A stretch of DNA of 64,000 nt. It comes from Dehalobacter sp. DCA (lineage in GTDB: Bacteria > Bacillota > Desulfitobacteriia > Desulfitobacteriales > Syntrophobotulaceae). Numbering within the stretch: position 1 is the first letter of the stretch; each line of letters opens with the position of its first letter. Where the stretch lies: assembly GCF_000305775.1 (NCBI RefSeq), contig NC_018866.1, positions 1,550,001 through 1,614,000 of the forward strand. The letters are read 5' to 3'. The notes under the pieces were generated by a model. It was not told where the DNA came from and made no database searches. It saw only the letters and a program-made list of their open reading frames with translations. The translations under genes and the position numbers were made by a program. Shown here piece by piece: positions 43,483 through 52,348 of this stretch.

Positions 43483-44622
43483 ATGTTAAACAATGATGGT
43501 TTTTCTGAACCGGTCTATGTTACCGAACCTTTGCTTCCAGACTTGGCGGAGACTTGCAGCATGCTCGAAATAATATGGCAAAGCAGGCAGCTTAGTAATA
43601 ACGGGAAGATGGTCCAAGAACTAGAAAGAAAACTGTCTGCTTTCCTGGGCGCCCGATATTTATCGGTTTTTGCAAATGGCACGAATGCCTTGCAAATTGC
43701 GTGCAAGACCCTGGATCTGTCCGGGGAAGTTATCACAACACCGTTTACCTTTGCCGCTACGGCCAACGCGCTGGCCTGGAATCATCTTACGCCGGTCTTC
43801 TGCGACATTGAAGAAGCCACGTTCAATATTGACGCCGACCGTATCGAGTCCCTGATTACGGATAAAACCACTGCCATCCTGCCGGTACACGTTTTCGGCC
43901 ATCCGTGCGAGGTCGAAAAGATTGACCGGATTGCGGCAAGGCACAACCTGAAAGTACTTTATGACGGCGCCCACGCTTTTGGTGTGAAAATAAAGGGTAA
44001 ACCGGTCGGCGCCTATGGAGATATCACCATGTTCAGCTTTCATGCCACCAAAATCTTTCACACCGTCGAAGGCGGCGCACTTATCTTTCGAGATCAGGAC
44101 CTCCAGCAGAAAGCCAAGTGTTTGAGAAATTTTGGTCTAAAAGAAGACTATAGTGTGGACGAACCCGGTATAAACGGCAAACTGAACGAATTGCAAGCCG
44201 CTATCGGCATTTTGCTCTTAAAAGAAGTAGAAGCTGAAATAGCCCAAAGAAAATATCTTACCAACCAGTACCGGCAAGTGCTGGCTGATGTCCCAGGCAT
44301 AACCGTCTCCCAGGAGGCTGAAGAAATTACAGCCAATTATCCGTATTTTGTTATCCGGGTTGATCCGGCCGCGTACGGTATCTCCCGGGACGAGCTCTAT
44401 AGCCGATTGTCAAGCTTCAATATTTTTTGCCGAAAATATTTTTACCCGCTCTGCAGCAATTTCAAGTGTTTTAAGGGTCTTCCTTCATCCTCCCCAGACA
44501 ATCTAGCCACAGCCAACAAAGTCGCGAAAAGTGTTCTGGCTCTGCCGCTTCACGGAAGAATGTCAGCGTCCGACGTTCAAAAAATAGGCGGTATCATCAG
44601 GGAAATTAAAATTAAAAATTAA
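43483..44622 (+). CDS. DegT/DnrJ/EryC1/StrS-family sugar aminotransferase
   Basis: PLP enzyme that aminates a keto sugar-nucleotide. The 379-residue protein has VYVTEPLLPDLAE, FANGTNALQIACKTLDL, TTPFTFAATANAL, YDGAHAFGV and the PLP Lys in SFHATKIFHTVEGG. The ATG 43483 lies behind AGGGGAG; the open frame upstream overlaps the previous gene. Given rfbA/rfbB and the acyltransferase it probably makes dTDP-4-amino-4,6-dideoxyhexose (VioA-like); 3-amination is the alternative. Confidence 0.9.
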   Translation: MLNNDGFSEPVYVTEPLLPDLAETCSMLEIIWQSRQLSNNGKMVQELERKLSAFLGARYLSVFANGTNALQIACKTLDLSGEVITTPFTFAATANALAWNHLTPVFCDIEEATFNIDADRIESLITDKTTAILPVHVFGHPCEVEKIDRIAARHNLKVLYDGAHAFGVKIKGKPVGAYGDITMFSFHATKIFHTVEGGALIFRDQDLQQKAKCLRNFGLKEDYSVDEPGINGKLNELQAAIGILLLKEVEAEIAQRKYLTNQYRQVLADVPGITVSQEAEEITANYPYFVIRVDPAAYGISRDELYSRLSSFNIFCRKYFYPLCSNFKCFKGLPSSSPDNLATANKVAKSVLALPLHGRMSASDVQKIGGIIREIKIKN

Positions 44623-44673
44623 AAATTAAAAAGGAAATCAACAAAATTTTCAATTGAATTGGGCGTGTGATCA

Positions 44674-45366
44674 TTGGCCATAAAAGATCTCATCATTTTT
44701 GGAGCCGGCGGCTTTGGCCGGGAAGCTACCGAGCTCGTCGAAGATATCAATACAGAAAAAAAGCAGTGGAACCTGTTGGGCTATATCGACCAAACTCCAG
44801 CCAAACAAGGAAAGGTTATCAATAACTATCCTGTTCTGGGCAACCTGGACTGGCTCGAAAAAAACACAGGTCACCCTCTCTGGATTGTATGTGCGGTAGC
44901 CAGACCGACGGATAAATACCGTCTGATCGCCAGCCTGTCCTGTTTCCAGCTATATTTTGCCAACCTGATTCATCCCGCTGCCCGAATAAGCCGCTCCGTT
45001 CAATTGGGCTGTGGCAATATCATCTGCTGGAACAGTTTTCTGTCGACGGATGTCAGGATAGGCAGTCACGTAGCCTTAAATCCAGGCTGCAGGATTGGCC
45101 ACGATACGGCTGTCCGGGATTACTCCTCTTTATACTGGGACGTCACCCTGGCCGGAAACGTGCAAATCCAAGAAGGTTGTGAAATCGGTTCCAAAACTGT
45201 GGTGATTCCCGAAAAAGAGATTGGCAGGTGGAGCATCATCGGGGCTGGCGCTACCGTCACCCACGATATCCCGGAATACTGCACGGCCGTCGGCGTCCCT
45301 GCCCGACCGATTAAACATTTTAAAAATTTGGTTGAGACCCATTCCCCTAAAGGACTGATGATATGA
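44674..45366 (+). CDS. Left-handed beta-helix acyltransferase (PglD/VioB-like)
   Basis: A 230-residue protein. The N-terminal fold has LIIFGAGGFGREATELVEDIN, the PglD-type substrate domain. The C-terminal hexapeptide repeats (about 105-200) include INPGCRIGHDT-type turns (ALNPGCRIGHDTAVRDY) and IIGAGATVTHDIP. Such enzymes N-acylate an amino sugar on its nucleotide. The start is TTG with no clear ribosome site, after an A/T tandem (ATTAAAA-type) at 44605-44633. It overlaps the next gene by 4 nt. Confidence 0.88.
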   Translation: MAIKDLIIFGAGGFGREATELVEDINTEKKQWNLLGYIDQTPAKQGKVINNYPVLGNLDWLEKNTGHPLWIVCAVARPTDKYRLIASLSCFQLYFANLIHPAARISRSVQLGCGNIICWNSFLSTDVRIGSHVALNPGCRIGHDTAVRDYSSLYWDVTLAGNVQIQEGCEIGSKTVVIPEKEIGRWSIIGAGATVTHDIPEYCTAVGVPARPIKHFKNLVETHSPKGLMI

Positions 45367-46538
45367 AGGAACTTTCTTCTATTTTGATCAAAACTGCGAT
45401 ACAGCTTGTTCTTGAAGCCATTAATCAGGCCCAGGCCTCTGCCCTGCCAAAGCGCGTCAGCCCCTTCCCTGTTCAGGTAGCCGCTGACACCCCTGCTGCG
45501 GAAATTTCTCTACAAGCGGTTCCAAAAAACATTGACTGGGAAGAATTAGACGACGACGCCATCCTTCAACAGATTCTATATCCTGGGATCCTGGAAGAAA
45601 TCATCGAACCTTCTGTACAGAACCCGACAGACAGCACCTCCCCTCCTCCTTTTATCAGCTATGTTACCTTCAACCGTCTCGGGCTTACCATGCAGAACCT
45701 AAACAAGATTTTGGATTCAGACGAAGATTTTGAAATGCATATCATCGACTGCAACTCCAAAGATGATACCTGGAATTATATCAAAAGCCTTCAGGACAAA
45801 AGAATTAAATCCAAAACACGCTTTAAGGTTAACCGGGGGCCGATCTATGTCCTGAACTACAACCTCAGAAAAAGAAAACCCAACCAGTATTTCTTCACGA
45901 TTGACAGCGATGTCTATATCAAGACCAAAAACTGGCTGACCAGGTATATGGAAATATTTGAAGCTTTTCCGGAAGTCGGTCTCTTAGGAACCATGCGAGA
46001 TAACCCTTATCCGAGATTTCTCCCTCCCGTCATTCCTCAGGTCAATAATGATCTGTCCTATCTTCAGCTGAGAAATGCCGGCATTGATGTAATCATGGAT
46101 TTTATTCCGGGATGTCTTCAGGGGTTACGGCCCGAGCTCATTGACCGGATCGGTTATTGGAATGAGGAATGCGGGTATGGCGATGCTGAATTATCACCAA
46201 GGATTGTGCATTATACACCTTTCAAAGTCGGCTTTGTCACGACCGTGGAAATTGATATGACCCAGTTCATCGGCTGTGACAAGTGTCAGGCCCAAAACCT
46301 CTGCACGCTGAACAGAAGCATAAAAACCTGCTTTATGCTGGCCAAGCAGGCCAACAGTAACGAAAGCTTTGCCAAAAAGGCCAAATGGAAATACCTCGAA
46401 GTATTTCAAGAGCTAGCCGATGGAAAAAGAACAGCCTATTGCGCCTCACTTTTGGACCCTGCATCCCGGGAAGGGAATTTGTACCATGATGCCTGGGCAC
46501 TCGAGAATTTTGAATATTATTTGAGAAGATCGAACTGA
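45363..46538 (+). CDS. Glycosyltransferase (GT2-like) with N-terminal extension and Cys cluster
   Basis: A 391-residue paralogue of the 42549 gene product. Residues 1-95 are an extra helical/Pro-rich region (QASALPKRVSPFPVQV). Then SYVTFNRLGLTMQNLNKIL, IIDCNSKDDTWNYIKSL, DxD as TIDSDVYIK, and NWLTRYMEIF. The C-terminal Cys set is CDKCQAQNLC...C, matching its paralogue. Start overlaps the acyltransferase stop by 4 nt. Likely adds a dTDP-sugar to filament protein or glycan; acceptor unknown. Confidence 0.82.
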   Translation: MKELSSILIKTAIQLVLEAINQAQASALPKRVSPFPVQVAADTPAAEISLQAVPKNIDWEELDDDAILQQILYPGILEEIIEPSVQNPTDSTSPPPFISYVTFNRLGLTMQNLNKILDSDEDFEMHIIDCNSKDDTWNYIKSLQDKRIKSKTRFKVNRGPIYVLNYNLRKRKPNQYFFTIDSDVYIKTKNWLTRYMEIFEAFPEVGLLGTMRDNPYPRFLPPVIPQVNNDLSYLQLRNAGIDVIMDFIPGCLQGLRPELIDRIGYWNEECGYGDAELSPRIVHYTPFKVGFVTTVEIDMTQFIGCDKCQAQNLCTLNRSIKTCFMLAKQANSNESFAKKAKWKYLEVFQELADGKRTAYCASLLDPASREGNLYHDAWALENFEYYLRRSN

Positions 46539-46602
46539 TCTTTACAAAACATGAACGAAGATGCTATACTTCTTTTCTAGACACAATCCGGTTGATCAGG
46601 AT

Positions 46603-46628
46603 TTTTCAGATTTCAATTAAAATATAAT
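46603..46628 (+). promoter_or_regulatory. Likely sigma-A -10 for the riboswitch transcript
   Basis: An exact TATAAT at 46623-46628 lies 12 nt before the aptamer. The -35 is poor: TTTTCA at 46603-46608 gives a short spacer of 14 nt. The -10 fits the expected transcript start well. Confidence 0.45.
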
Positions 46629-46640
46629 ATGGTTCTTAAT

Positions 46641-46790
46641 GTGTTGGGGCAAACTTCACGAAAGTGAAGGACGCTAAAGTCATGGGTCTAAATCAGGGAA
46701 TTTGAAAATGCATGCAATACAAAATGAATGGAATCCAAATGCATTTCCAGGATATTCTGACAGGATTGCCAGACTACAAGGATTTTGAAC
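46641..46790 (+). ncRNA. Cyclic-di-GMP-I (GEMM-I) riboswitch aptamer
   Basis: The core GGGGCAAAC, a perfect stem CTTCAC-GAAA-GTGAAG with GNRA loop, then GGACGCTAAAG and GGGTCTAA is the diagnostic GEMM-I pattern. A long P3 arm (about 46690-46765) follows and closes at GATTGCCAGACTAC, like the family GCCAGGUUACC end. The conserved GGG before CAAAC keeps the G that selects c-di-GMP in the known structure. It lies before the terminator and permease gene. Strong match by eye, not by covariance search. Confidence 0.88.
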
Positions 46791-46800
46791 TTCTCAGGGG

Positions 46801-46835
46801 AGAGCAGTTCCTTTTATGGATCTGCTCTTTTTTAT
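46801..46835 (+). terminator. Riboswitch expression-platform terminator
   Basis: AGAGCAG/CTGCTCT stem (46801-46807 with 46820-46827) and then TTTTTTATT. It lies 15-20 nt after the aptamer and 75 nt before the permease, so ligand binding can favour or oppose its formation. The sign of control cannot be read from the sequence. Confidence 0.82.
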
Positions 46836-46909
46836 TTCAACTATTTTGTATATTCTAACCGGTTAGGCCAATAAAAATTGACCACACTAATGATGGAGGT
46901 GTACGATTC

Positions 46910-48184
46910 ATGACCTTGATTCTGACCCTTGTTATTTTTGTAGCTACGTATGCACTGATCGTAACGGAGAAAATCCCGCGGGCTGTCGCCGCGGCCCTCG
47001 GTGCCTGTCTCCTGATTCTTTTAGGTATATTCCCGCAGGAGACTGCTGTGGAACACATCGACTGGAATACGCTGGGCTTACTTATCGGCATGATGATCAT
47101 TGTCGATCTGACCAGACGTTCCGGTGTCTTCAGCTTTCTGGCTATTTGGGTCGCTAAGAAAGTCAAAGGCAATCCAATCAGACTGCTGATCTCTTTGGCT
47201 ATACTGACTGCCATTTTATCGGCTTTTCTGGATAACGTGACGACTGTTTTGCTGGTCGTTCCGGTTTCCATTGTGATTGCTGAAACCTTGAAATTAAACC
47301 CAATACCTTTTCTGATTACCCAGATTCTAGCCAGCAACATCGGGGGAACCGCGACCCTGATCGGTGATCCTCCGAATATCATGATTGCCGGACCGGCAGA
47401 GCTTACTTTTATGGATTTCATGGTGAACCTGGCACCTGTGACGATTGTGATCTTGGCTGTTACCCTATTGGGCTTTTATTTTCTTTATCGCCAAAAGCTA
47501 AAGACCGATAAGGAATCCATCGCCCTGCTGCTGTCGCAAAATGAATACGACTATATTAAAGACTGGGCCCAGCTCAAAAGAAGCCTGGCCGTGCTCGCTC
47601 TGACCATTGTCGGTTTTATGCTGCACGCCGTCATCCATGTTGAGACCGCTACGATTGCGCTGGCCGGAGGCATGCTGCTCATGGTGCTGAGCCGTGAGGA
47701 ACCGGAAGAGGTATTTCTGGCGATTGAATGGCCGACGATCTTCTTCTTTACCGGATTATTCGTTTTAGTCGGAGGATTGGTCGAAGTCGGCGTCCTGGAC
47801 AAGGTTGCTGAATGGAGCCTTGGGCTTACCGGCGGTGTGCCGGTCGTCATGGCGATGCTGATTGTCTGGCTTTCCGCTATTTTTTCAGCTTTCGTCGATA
47901 ATATTCCGTTCGTGGCCACCATGATTCCGTTGATTCAAAAAATCGGGGTCCTCGGCGGGCTGACCCCAGAACAGCTCCAGCCGCTCTGGTGGTCTCTGGC
48001 TCTGGGCGCCTGCCTGGGCGGAAACGGCACCATTGTCGGTGCCTCGGCCAACGTCATTGTCTCAGGGATTGCCGAAAAAAACGGCTATACGATCAGCTAC
48101 AAAAAATACTTCCTGATCGCATTTCCGTTCATGCTTCTATCCATTGTGATCGCCTCGGCGTATATTTTGCTGCGGTACTATTAG
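46910..48184 (+). CDS. ArsB/NhaD/SLC13-type ion permease
   Basis: A 424-residue integral membrane protein of the ion transporter superfamily. About 11-12 helices are visible, in two repeats with signature GLLIGMMIIVDLTRRSGVF, SAFLDNVTTVLLVVPVSI, NIGGTATLIGDPPNIMIA, and the second set SAFVDNIPFVATMIPLI and GGNGTIVGASANVI. Such proteins move oxyanions, dicarboxylates or Na+/H+; the ion cannot be told. It lies behind a c-di-GMP riboswitch. Its stop overlaps the convergent hydrogenase stop by 4 nt. Confidence 0.88.
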   Translation: MTLILTLVIFVATYALIVTEKIPRAVAAALGACLLILLGIFPQETAVEHIDWNTLGLLIGMMIIVDLTRRSGVFSFLAIWVAKKVKGNPIRLLISLAILTAILSAFLDNVTTVLLVVPVSIVIAETLKLNPIPFLITQILASNIGGTATLIGDPPNIMIAGPAELTFMDFMVNLAPVTIVILAVTLLGFYFLYRQKLKTDKESIALLLSQNEYDYIKDWAQLKRSLAVLALTIVGFMLHAVIHVETATIALAGGMLLMVLSREEPEEVFLAIEWPTIFFFTGLFVLVGGLVEVGVLDKVAEWSLGLTGGVPVVMAMLIVWLSAIFSAFVDNIPFVATMIPLIQKIGVLGGLTPEQLQPLWWSLALGACLGGNGTIVGASANVIVSGIAEKNGYTISYKKYFLIAFPFMLLSIVIASAYILLRYY

Positions 48185-49965
48185 ATTCTTTCTCTCTCTT
48201 CAAAATGAGTATGAAGCAATCTATGGGCAGTGTCACTGAAAGGCTGGCCCAGATATTCCTGATAAAGTTTCTGGATTTCTGAATTCTCATGAGATTTTCT
48301 GATCTTTTTATTTTTATCTTCCTGATAGATCGCTTCCTGACGCTTGCGGACAATTTCAAAATTGCCGTGATGGTAGGGCTGCCCACCTCCGGCAACACAG
48401 CCTCCGGGACAAGCCATAATTTCAATGGCTTCATATTGATTCTTACCGTCCCTGATTTCCTCGAGCAGGGTCCGGGCGTTTCCGAGCCCGCTGGCAATGC
48501 CAATCCGTAGCATCTTGTCGCCGATTTGAACTGTGGCCTTTCGCAAACCTCCATCTCCCCGGAGCTGCTCGAACTCAACTTTCTGTAATTCTTCACCGGT
48601 CAGCCACTCATAAGCTGTCCGGAGCGCAGCTTCGATAACCCCGCCGCTGGTTCCGAAGATCACTGAGGCTCCTGTGGTTTCACCCAATGATTTGTCATAT
48701 TCACTCGAAGGCAGATTGCTAAAATCCAGACCGGCTTCCTTGATCATTAGGCCAAGTTCCCGGGTCGTGACGACAATATCGACGTTATTATGCTCATCCT
48801 TAGTTAGTTCCGGACGCTTGGCTTCGGCTTTCTTGGCAATACAGGGCATGACGGAGACCACTACAATATTGTCCGGGTCAATGCCATTCTTCTCGGCATA
48901 ATAAGTTTTAACGATTGTACCGAACATAATATGCGGTGACTTGCAGGTGGAAGGCACTTCCAACAATTCAGGGAACTGATGCTCAATAAATTTGACCCAG
49001 GCCGGACAGCAGCTCGTAAGTATCGGAAGTGTTTTATTGTTCTGCAGACGGTAGATCAGTTCTGAGGCTTCTTCCATAATTGTCAAGTCCGCTCCAAAAT
49101 CCGTATCGAAAACTGCGTTAAATCCGATACGCTTTAAGGCGGTTACAAGCTGGCCGGTTGCAATCGTCCCCGGTTCCATATCAAATATTTCTCCGATGGC
49201 TACGCGGATAGCCGGAGCAGTTTGGACAATCACATATTTATCCGGATTATTTAAAGCTTCCCATACTTTATCGGTATGATTAATTTCCGTAAGCGCTGCT
49301 GTAGGGCATACCTGAACACATTGCCCGCAGTAAGTACAAGAAGACTCTACCATCGGAATATTAAAGGCAGGGCCAACAAAGGCTTCAAATCCGCGGCCGA
49401 TCCCTGACAGGATACCGCAGGTTTGGACCTTATTGCACATCGTTTCACAACGCCGGCAGTAAATGCACTTGTTGGCGTCTTTGACGATCGCCTCACTGGA
49501 TACGTCCTTCGGATAATTCATCCGTTCACCTTCCCAGCGGATATGCCGAACCCCTAATTCTGCAGCTAAGGCCTGAAGCTCACATTCTCCGTTTTTGGGA
49601 CAGGTAAAGCATTCATTGGGATGATTCGATAACAGGAGTTCAACCGCCATTCTTCTGGCTGTAATTGCTGTAAGCGTATGCGTAAGTACTTCCATTCCAT
49701 CCGTAATGGTGGTTACGCACGCCGGGACAAGTTTATCCCGGTTTGTCTTCTCATCGATTAGCTCAACCATGCAGACCCTGCAGGAAGCCGTCTGATTGAC
49801 CATTTTGATATCATGCAAATCCAGATGACATAAAGTTGGAATCCGAACTCTTGCTTTATGGGCGGCTTCCAAAATGGTGATGCCTTCAGGGACCCGTAGA
49901 TATTGATGATTAATTTTAAAATCAATCATTTTTTTAGCAGGATGCGTTTGTTGAACGTGGGTCAT
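48181..49965 (-). CDS. hndD: [FeFe]-hydrogenase catalytic subunit, HndD/HydA type
   Basis: Catalytic subunit of the NAD(P)-linked, probably electron-bifurcating hydrogenase. The 594-residue protein has N-terminal 2Fe-2S ligands (C46, C62, C65, C83), a His-Cys3 cluster (HPNECFTCPKNGEC, about 115-128), two 4Fe-4S sites (CIYCRRCETMC and CTYCGQCVQVCP) and the H-cluster motifs TSCCPAW (C319, C320), MPCIAKK (C375) and MACPGGCVAGGGQP (C519, C523). All key ligands are present. Last gene of hndABCD. Confidence 0.96.
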   Translation of the reverse strand: MTHVQQTHPAKKMIDFKINHQYLRVPEGITILEAAHKARVRIPTLCHLDLHDIKMVNQTASCRVCMVELIDEKTNRDKLVPACVTTITDGMEVLTHTLTAITARRMAVELLLSNHPNECFTCPKNGECELQALAAELGVRHIRWEGERMNYPKDVSSEAIVKDANKCIYCRRCETMCNKVQTCGILSGIGRGFEAFVGPAFNIPMVESSCTYCGQCVQVCPTAALTEINHTDKVWEALNNPDKYVIVQTAPAIRVAIGEIFDMEPGTIATGQLVTALKRIGFNAVFDTDFGADLTIMEEASELIYRLQNNKTLPILTSCCPAWVKFIEHQFPELLEVPSTCKSPHIMFGTIVKTYYAEKNGIDPDNIVVVSVMPCIAKKAEAKRPELTKDEHNNVDIVVTTRELGLMIKEAGLDFSNLPSSEYDKSLGETTGASVIFGTSGGVIEAALRTAYEWLTGEELQKVEFEQLRGDGGLRKATVQIGDKMLRIGIASGLGNARTLLEEIRDGKNQYEAIEIMACPGGCVAGGGQPYHHGNFEIVRKRQEAIYQEDKNKKIRKSHENSEIQKLYQEYLGQPFSDTAHRLLHTHFEERERI

Positions 49966-49976
49966 GGTTAGCCTCC

Positions 49977-51320
49977 TTATGATTTCAGACCAATTTTATT
50001 CTTTGCTTGATAATGGCCTTCCCCCCGAGGATGGTCGATGTCTTTTATCAGGGCCAGGTATTCGTCCCAAAAATATTTCATGGTACTGATGACCGGGCTG
50101 GGCGCAGTCTGACCAAGCCCGCAGAGCGAACTACCTTTAACCATGTAAGCGAGCTGTTTGATGGCATCTAAATCCGCCATCGTTCCTTTGCGGCGGGTAA
50201 TTAGATTCAGCTTTTCATATAACCGCTTGGTACCGATCCGGCAGGGGGTGCAGCGGCCACAGGATTCATCCATCGTAAACTCCAGGTAAAACTTGGCAAT
50301 ATTGACCATATTATCGGTTTCATCCATGATGATCATGCCCCCTGATCCCATCATGGACCCGATACTGAGCAGGTTATCATAGTCTAAAGGAATGTCCAGG
50401 TGTTTCTCCGGGATCACGCCTCCGGACGGTCCACCCGTTTGAACGGCTTTGAATTTGTGGCCGTTGGGGATACCTCCGCCAATTTGAAAGATAATTTCTC
50501 GTAAGGTTGTTCCCATGGGGACTTCGACCAGGCCAACATTTTTGACTTTACCGACCAGCGCAAAAACCTTGGTTCCTTTACTTTTCTCTGTGCCAATGGA
50601 AGCGAACCAACTGCTCCCTTTGAGGATAATCGGAGAAATATTGGCAAACGTCTCCACATTGTTTACACAGGTCGGACAGCCCCAATATCCTTCTTCCGCA
50701 GGATAAGGCGGTTTAAAATTTGGTTCACCGCGTTTTCCTTCACAGGAGTTAATGAGCGCTGTTTCTTCCCCACAGACAAAAGCCCCGGCTCCATATTTCA
50801 ACTGGATATCAAAGGAAAAAGACGTGTTGAAAATATTTTCGCCCAGGAAGCCCAATTCTCGGGCCTCCCGCAAAGCAATTTGCAGCCTAGAAATTGCCAA
50901 CGGGTATTCGGCCCGAATGTAAATGAATCCGGTGGCGGCGCCAATCGCATAGCCACCGATCACCATGGCCTCTAAAACGGAATGAGGATCGCCCTCCAGG
51001 ATGCTCCGGTCCATGAAAGCCCCGGGGTCACCTTCGTCTGCATTGCAAATAATATATTTGTCCTTGTTTTCTTGATTCTTTGTAATTTCCCATTTGAGAC
51101 CTGTGGAGAATCCTCCTCCGCCGCGGCCTCGCAGCCCGGATTTTTTTATTTCGTCTATGACCTGATCCTGGGACATTGTTGTCAGCACTCTTCCCATGGC
51201 CTCATAGCCTCCGACCGCAATATAATCCAAGATATTTTCTGGGTTAATCAGACCGCAATTGCGCAGGGCAATCCGGTACTGTTTCAGATTCTTTGCTGTT
51301 TCTGACATCATAGCCTCCAA
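49977..51320 (-). CDS. hndC: NADH-binding flavoprotein subunit of the hydrogenase, HndC/NuoF type
   Basis: NuoF-like subunit that takes electrons to or from NAD(H) through FMN. The 447-residue protein has GLRGRGGGGFSTGLKW and ADEGDPGAFMDRS (FMN), YGAGAFVCGEETALINS (NADH side) and the 4Fe-4S site SCGRCTPCRIGTKR with a later Cys in SLCGLGQTAPSP. It lacks the N-terminal thioredoxin-fold and the C-terminal 2x4Fe-4S extension of longer HydB; a separate small gene supplies the former. About 12 nt before hndD. Confidence 0.93.
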   Translation of the reverse strand: MEAMMSETAKNLKQYRIALRNCGLINPENILDYIAVGGYEAMGRVLTTMSQDQVIDEIKKSGLRGRGGGGFSTGLKWEITKNQENKDKYIICNADEGDPGAFMDRSILEGDPHSVLEAMVIGGYAIGAATGFIYIRAEYPLAISRLQIALREARELGFLGENIFNTSFSFDIQLKYGAGAFVCGEETALINSCEGKRGEPNFKPPYPAEEGYWGCPTCVNNVETFANISPIILKGSSWFASIGTEKSKGTKVFALVGKVKNVGLVEVPMGTTLREIIFQIGGGIPNGHKFKAVQTGGPSGGVIPEKHLDIPLDYDNLLSIGSMMGSGGMIIMDETDNMVNIAKFYLEFTMDESCGRCTPCRIGTKRLYEKLNLITRRKGTMADLDAIKQLAYMVKGSSLCGLGQTAPSPVISTMKYFWDEYLALIKDIDHPRGEGHYQAKNKIGLKS

Positions 51321-51354
51321 ATAAATTTACGTACTTTGTAATCTGCGCCCGCTT

Positions 51355-51747
51355 CTACACCCGATCAAAGTTTATTTCCAAAGAGAGACTTTCAACTGCT
51401 TTGCCGTTTTTAATATGCTGCTCAATAATTTCCCGGACCTTGTCTTTGGTTACATTGCCATAGAGAACCGGTTGTTCGCCCGGTTTATTTACCTGAACAG
51501 TTGGTTCCGAGTGACAGCAGCCAATGCAGCCAACTGGAACAACTTTGGCATTGGATATGTTCTGGGCAGTGATCTCATCCAAAAAAGTATTGTAGGTCTC
51601 CCTTGAACCTGATGAGATGCCGCAGGTGCCCATCCCCACAAGAATTTTGATTTGTCCTTCCAGCTTTTGGACGCCTTGTTCTATATTTATATTTTTTTGG
51701 TATTCTTCTTTAATTCTTTTTAAGTCCTCCAACGAACCAACCTTCAT
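51355..51747 (-). CDS. hndB: Thioredoxin-fold 2Fe-2S ferredoxin subunit, HndB type
   Basis: A 130-residue stand-alone 2Fe-2S subunit. The ligands are C in VGMGTCGISSGSRETY and C in VGCIGCCHSEP. In HydB/HndC of other anaerobes this fold is the N-terminus of the flavoprotein; here it is split off. It overlaps hndA by 4 nt. An extra CC pair is present. Confidence 0.88.
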   Translation of the reverse strand: MKVGSLEDLKRIKEEYQKNINIEQGVQKLEGQIKILVGMGTCGISSGSRETYNTFLDEITAQNISNAKVVPVGCIGCCHSEPTVQVNKPGEQPVLYGNVTKDKVREIIEQHIKNGKAVESLSLEINFDRV

Positions 51748-52271
51748 ACCAGTATCTCCTTCCGGCGGTATGATTCGAGGATGGTATCCAGGTCCTCTTC
51801 TCTCACCCGGCCAAATACTTTGTCATTGATCATCATAACAGGAGCCATGCCGCAAGTGCCGATGCAACGAACGTCTTTCAGACCGAAAAGACCGTCAGGT
51901 GTAATTTCATTGGATTCAATGCCAAGCTTTTCTTTCAGTCTTTCCATAATTTTATCCGCCCCTTTGACAAAGCAAGCAGTCCCCATACAGACACTGATCG
52001 TATGTTTTCCCCTTGGCTTGGTTGTAAAGTAGGAATAAAAGCTGACGACTCCGAATACTTCCGCTCCCGGAATTCCTAATTTCCGGGCAATAAAAAGTTG
52101 TACATCCCTCGGTAAATAGCCGAAAATATTCTGGGCCTTATGTAAGATTTCAATCAGAGCGCTTTTCGTTGTTGGTAAACTGTTAATAAAAGCTTCCAGT
52201 TCCTCGAATTTTTCTCTGGGCAGATTTTCATTGGTTGGTTCCATAACATCGATTGCCTGTGGCTTAGTCAT
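51744..52271 (-). CDS. hndA: 2Fe-2S subunit of the hydrogenase, HndA/NuoE type
   Basis: NuoE-like subunit that carries electrons between flavoprotein and partners. The 175-residue protein has the NuoE helices and 2Fe-2S ligands: C in SVCMGTACFVKGAD (two) and C in VRCIGTCGMAPVMMIND (two). First gene of the hnd operon; no strong ribosome site was seen for the ATG at 52271, and an internal ATG nine codons later is possible. Confidence 0.92.
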   Translation of the reverse strand: MTKPQAIDVMEPTNENLPREKFEELEAFINSLPTTKSALIEILHKAQNIFGYLPRDVQLFIARKLGIPGAEVFGVVSFYSYFTTKPRGKHTISVCMGTACFVKGADKIMERLKEKLGIESNEITPDGLFGLKDVRCIGTCGMAPVMMINDKVFGRVREEDLDTILESYRRKEILV

Positions 52272-52348
52272 AGCAGGTACACGATCCTTTCCGATAACAG
52301 CAATGATTTTTCTGATTGTTTCAAGACGTGGTTATTTTCAGGGCAAAG

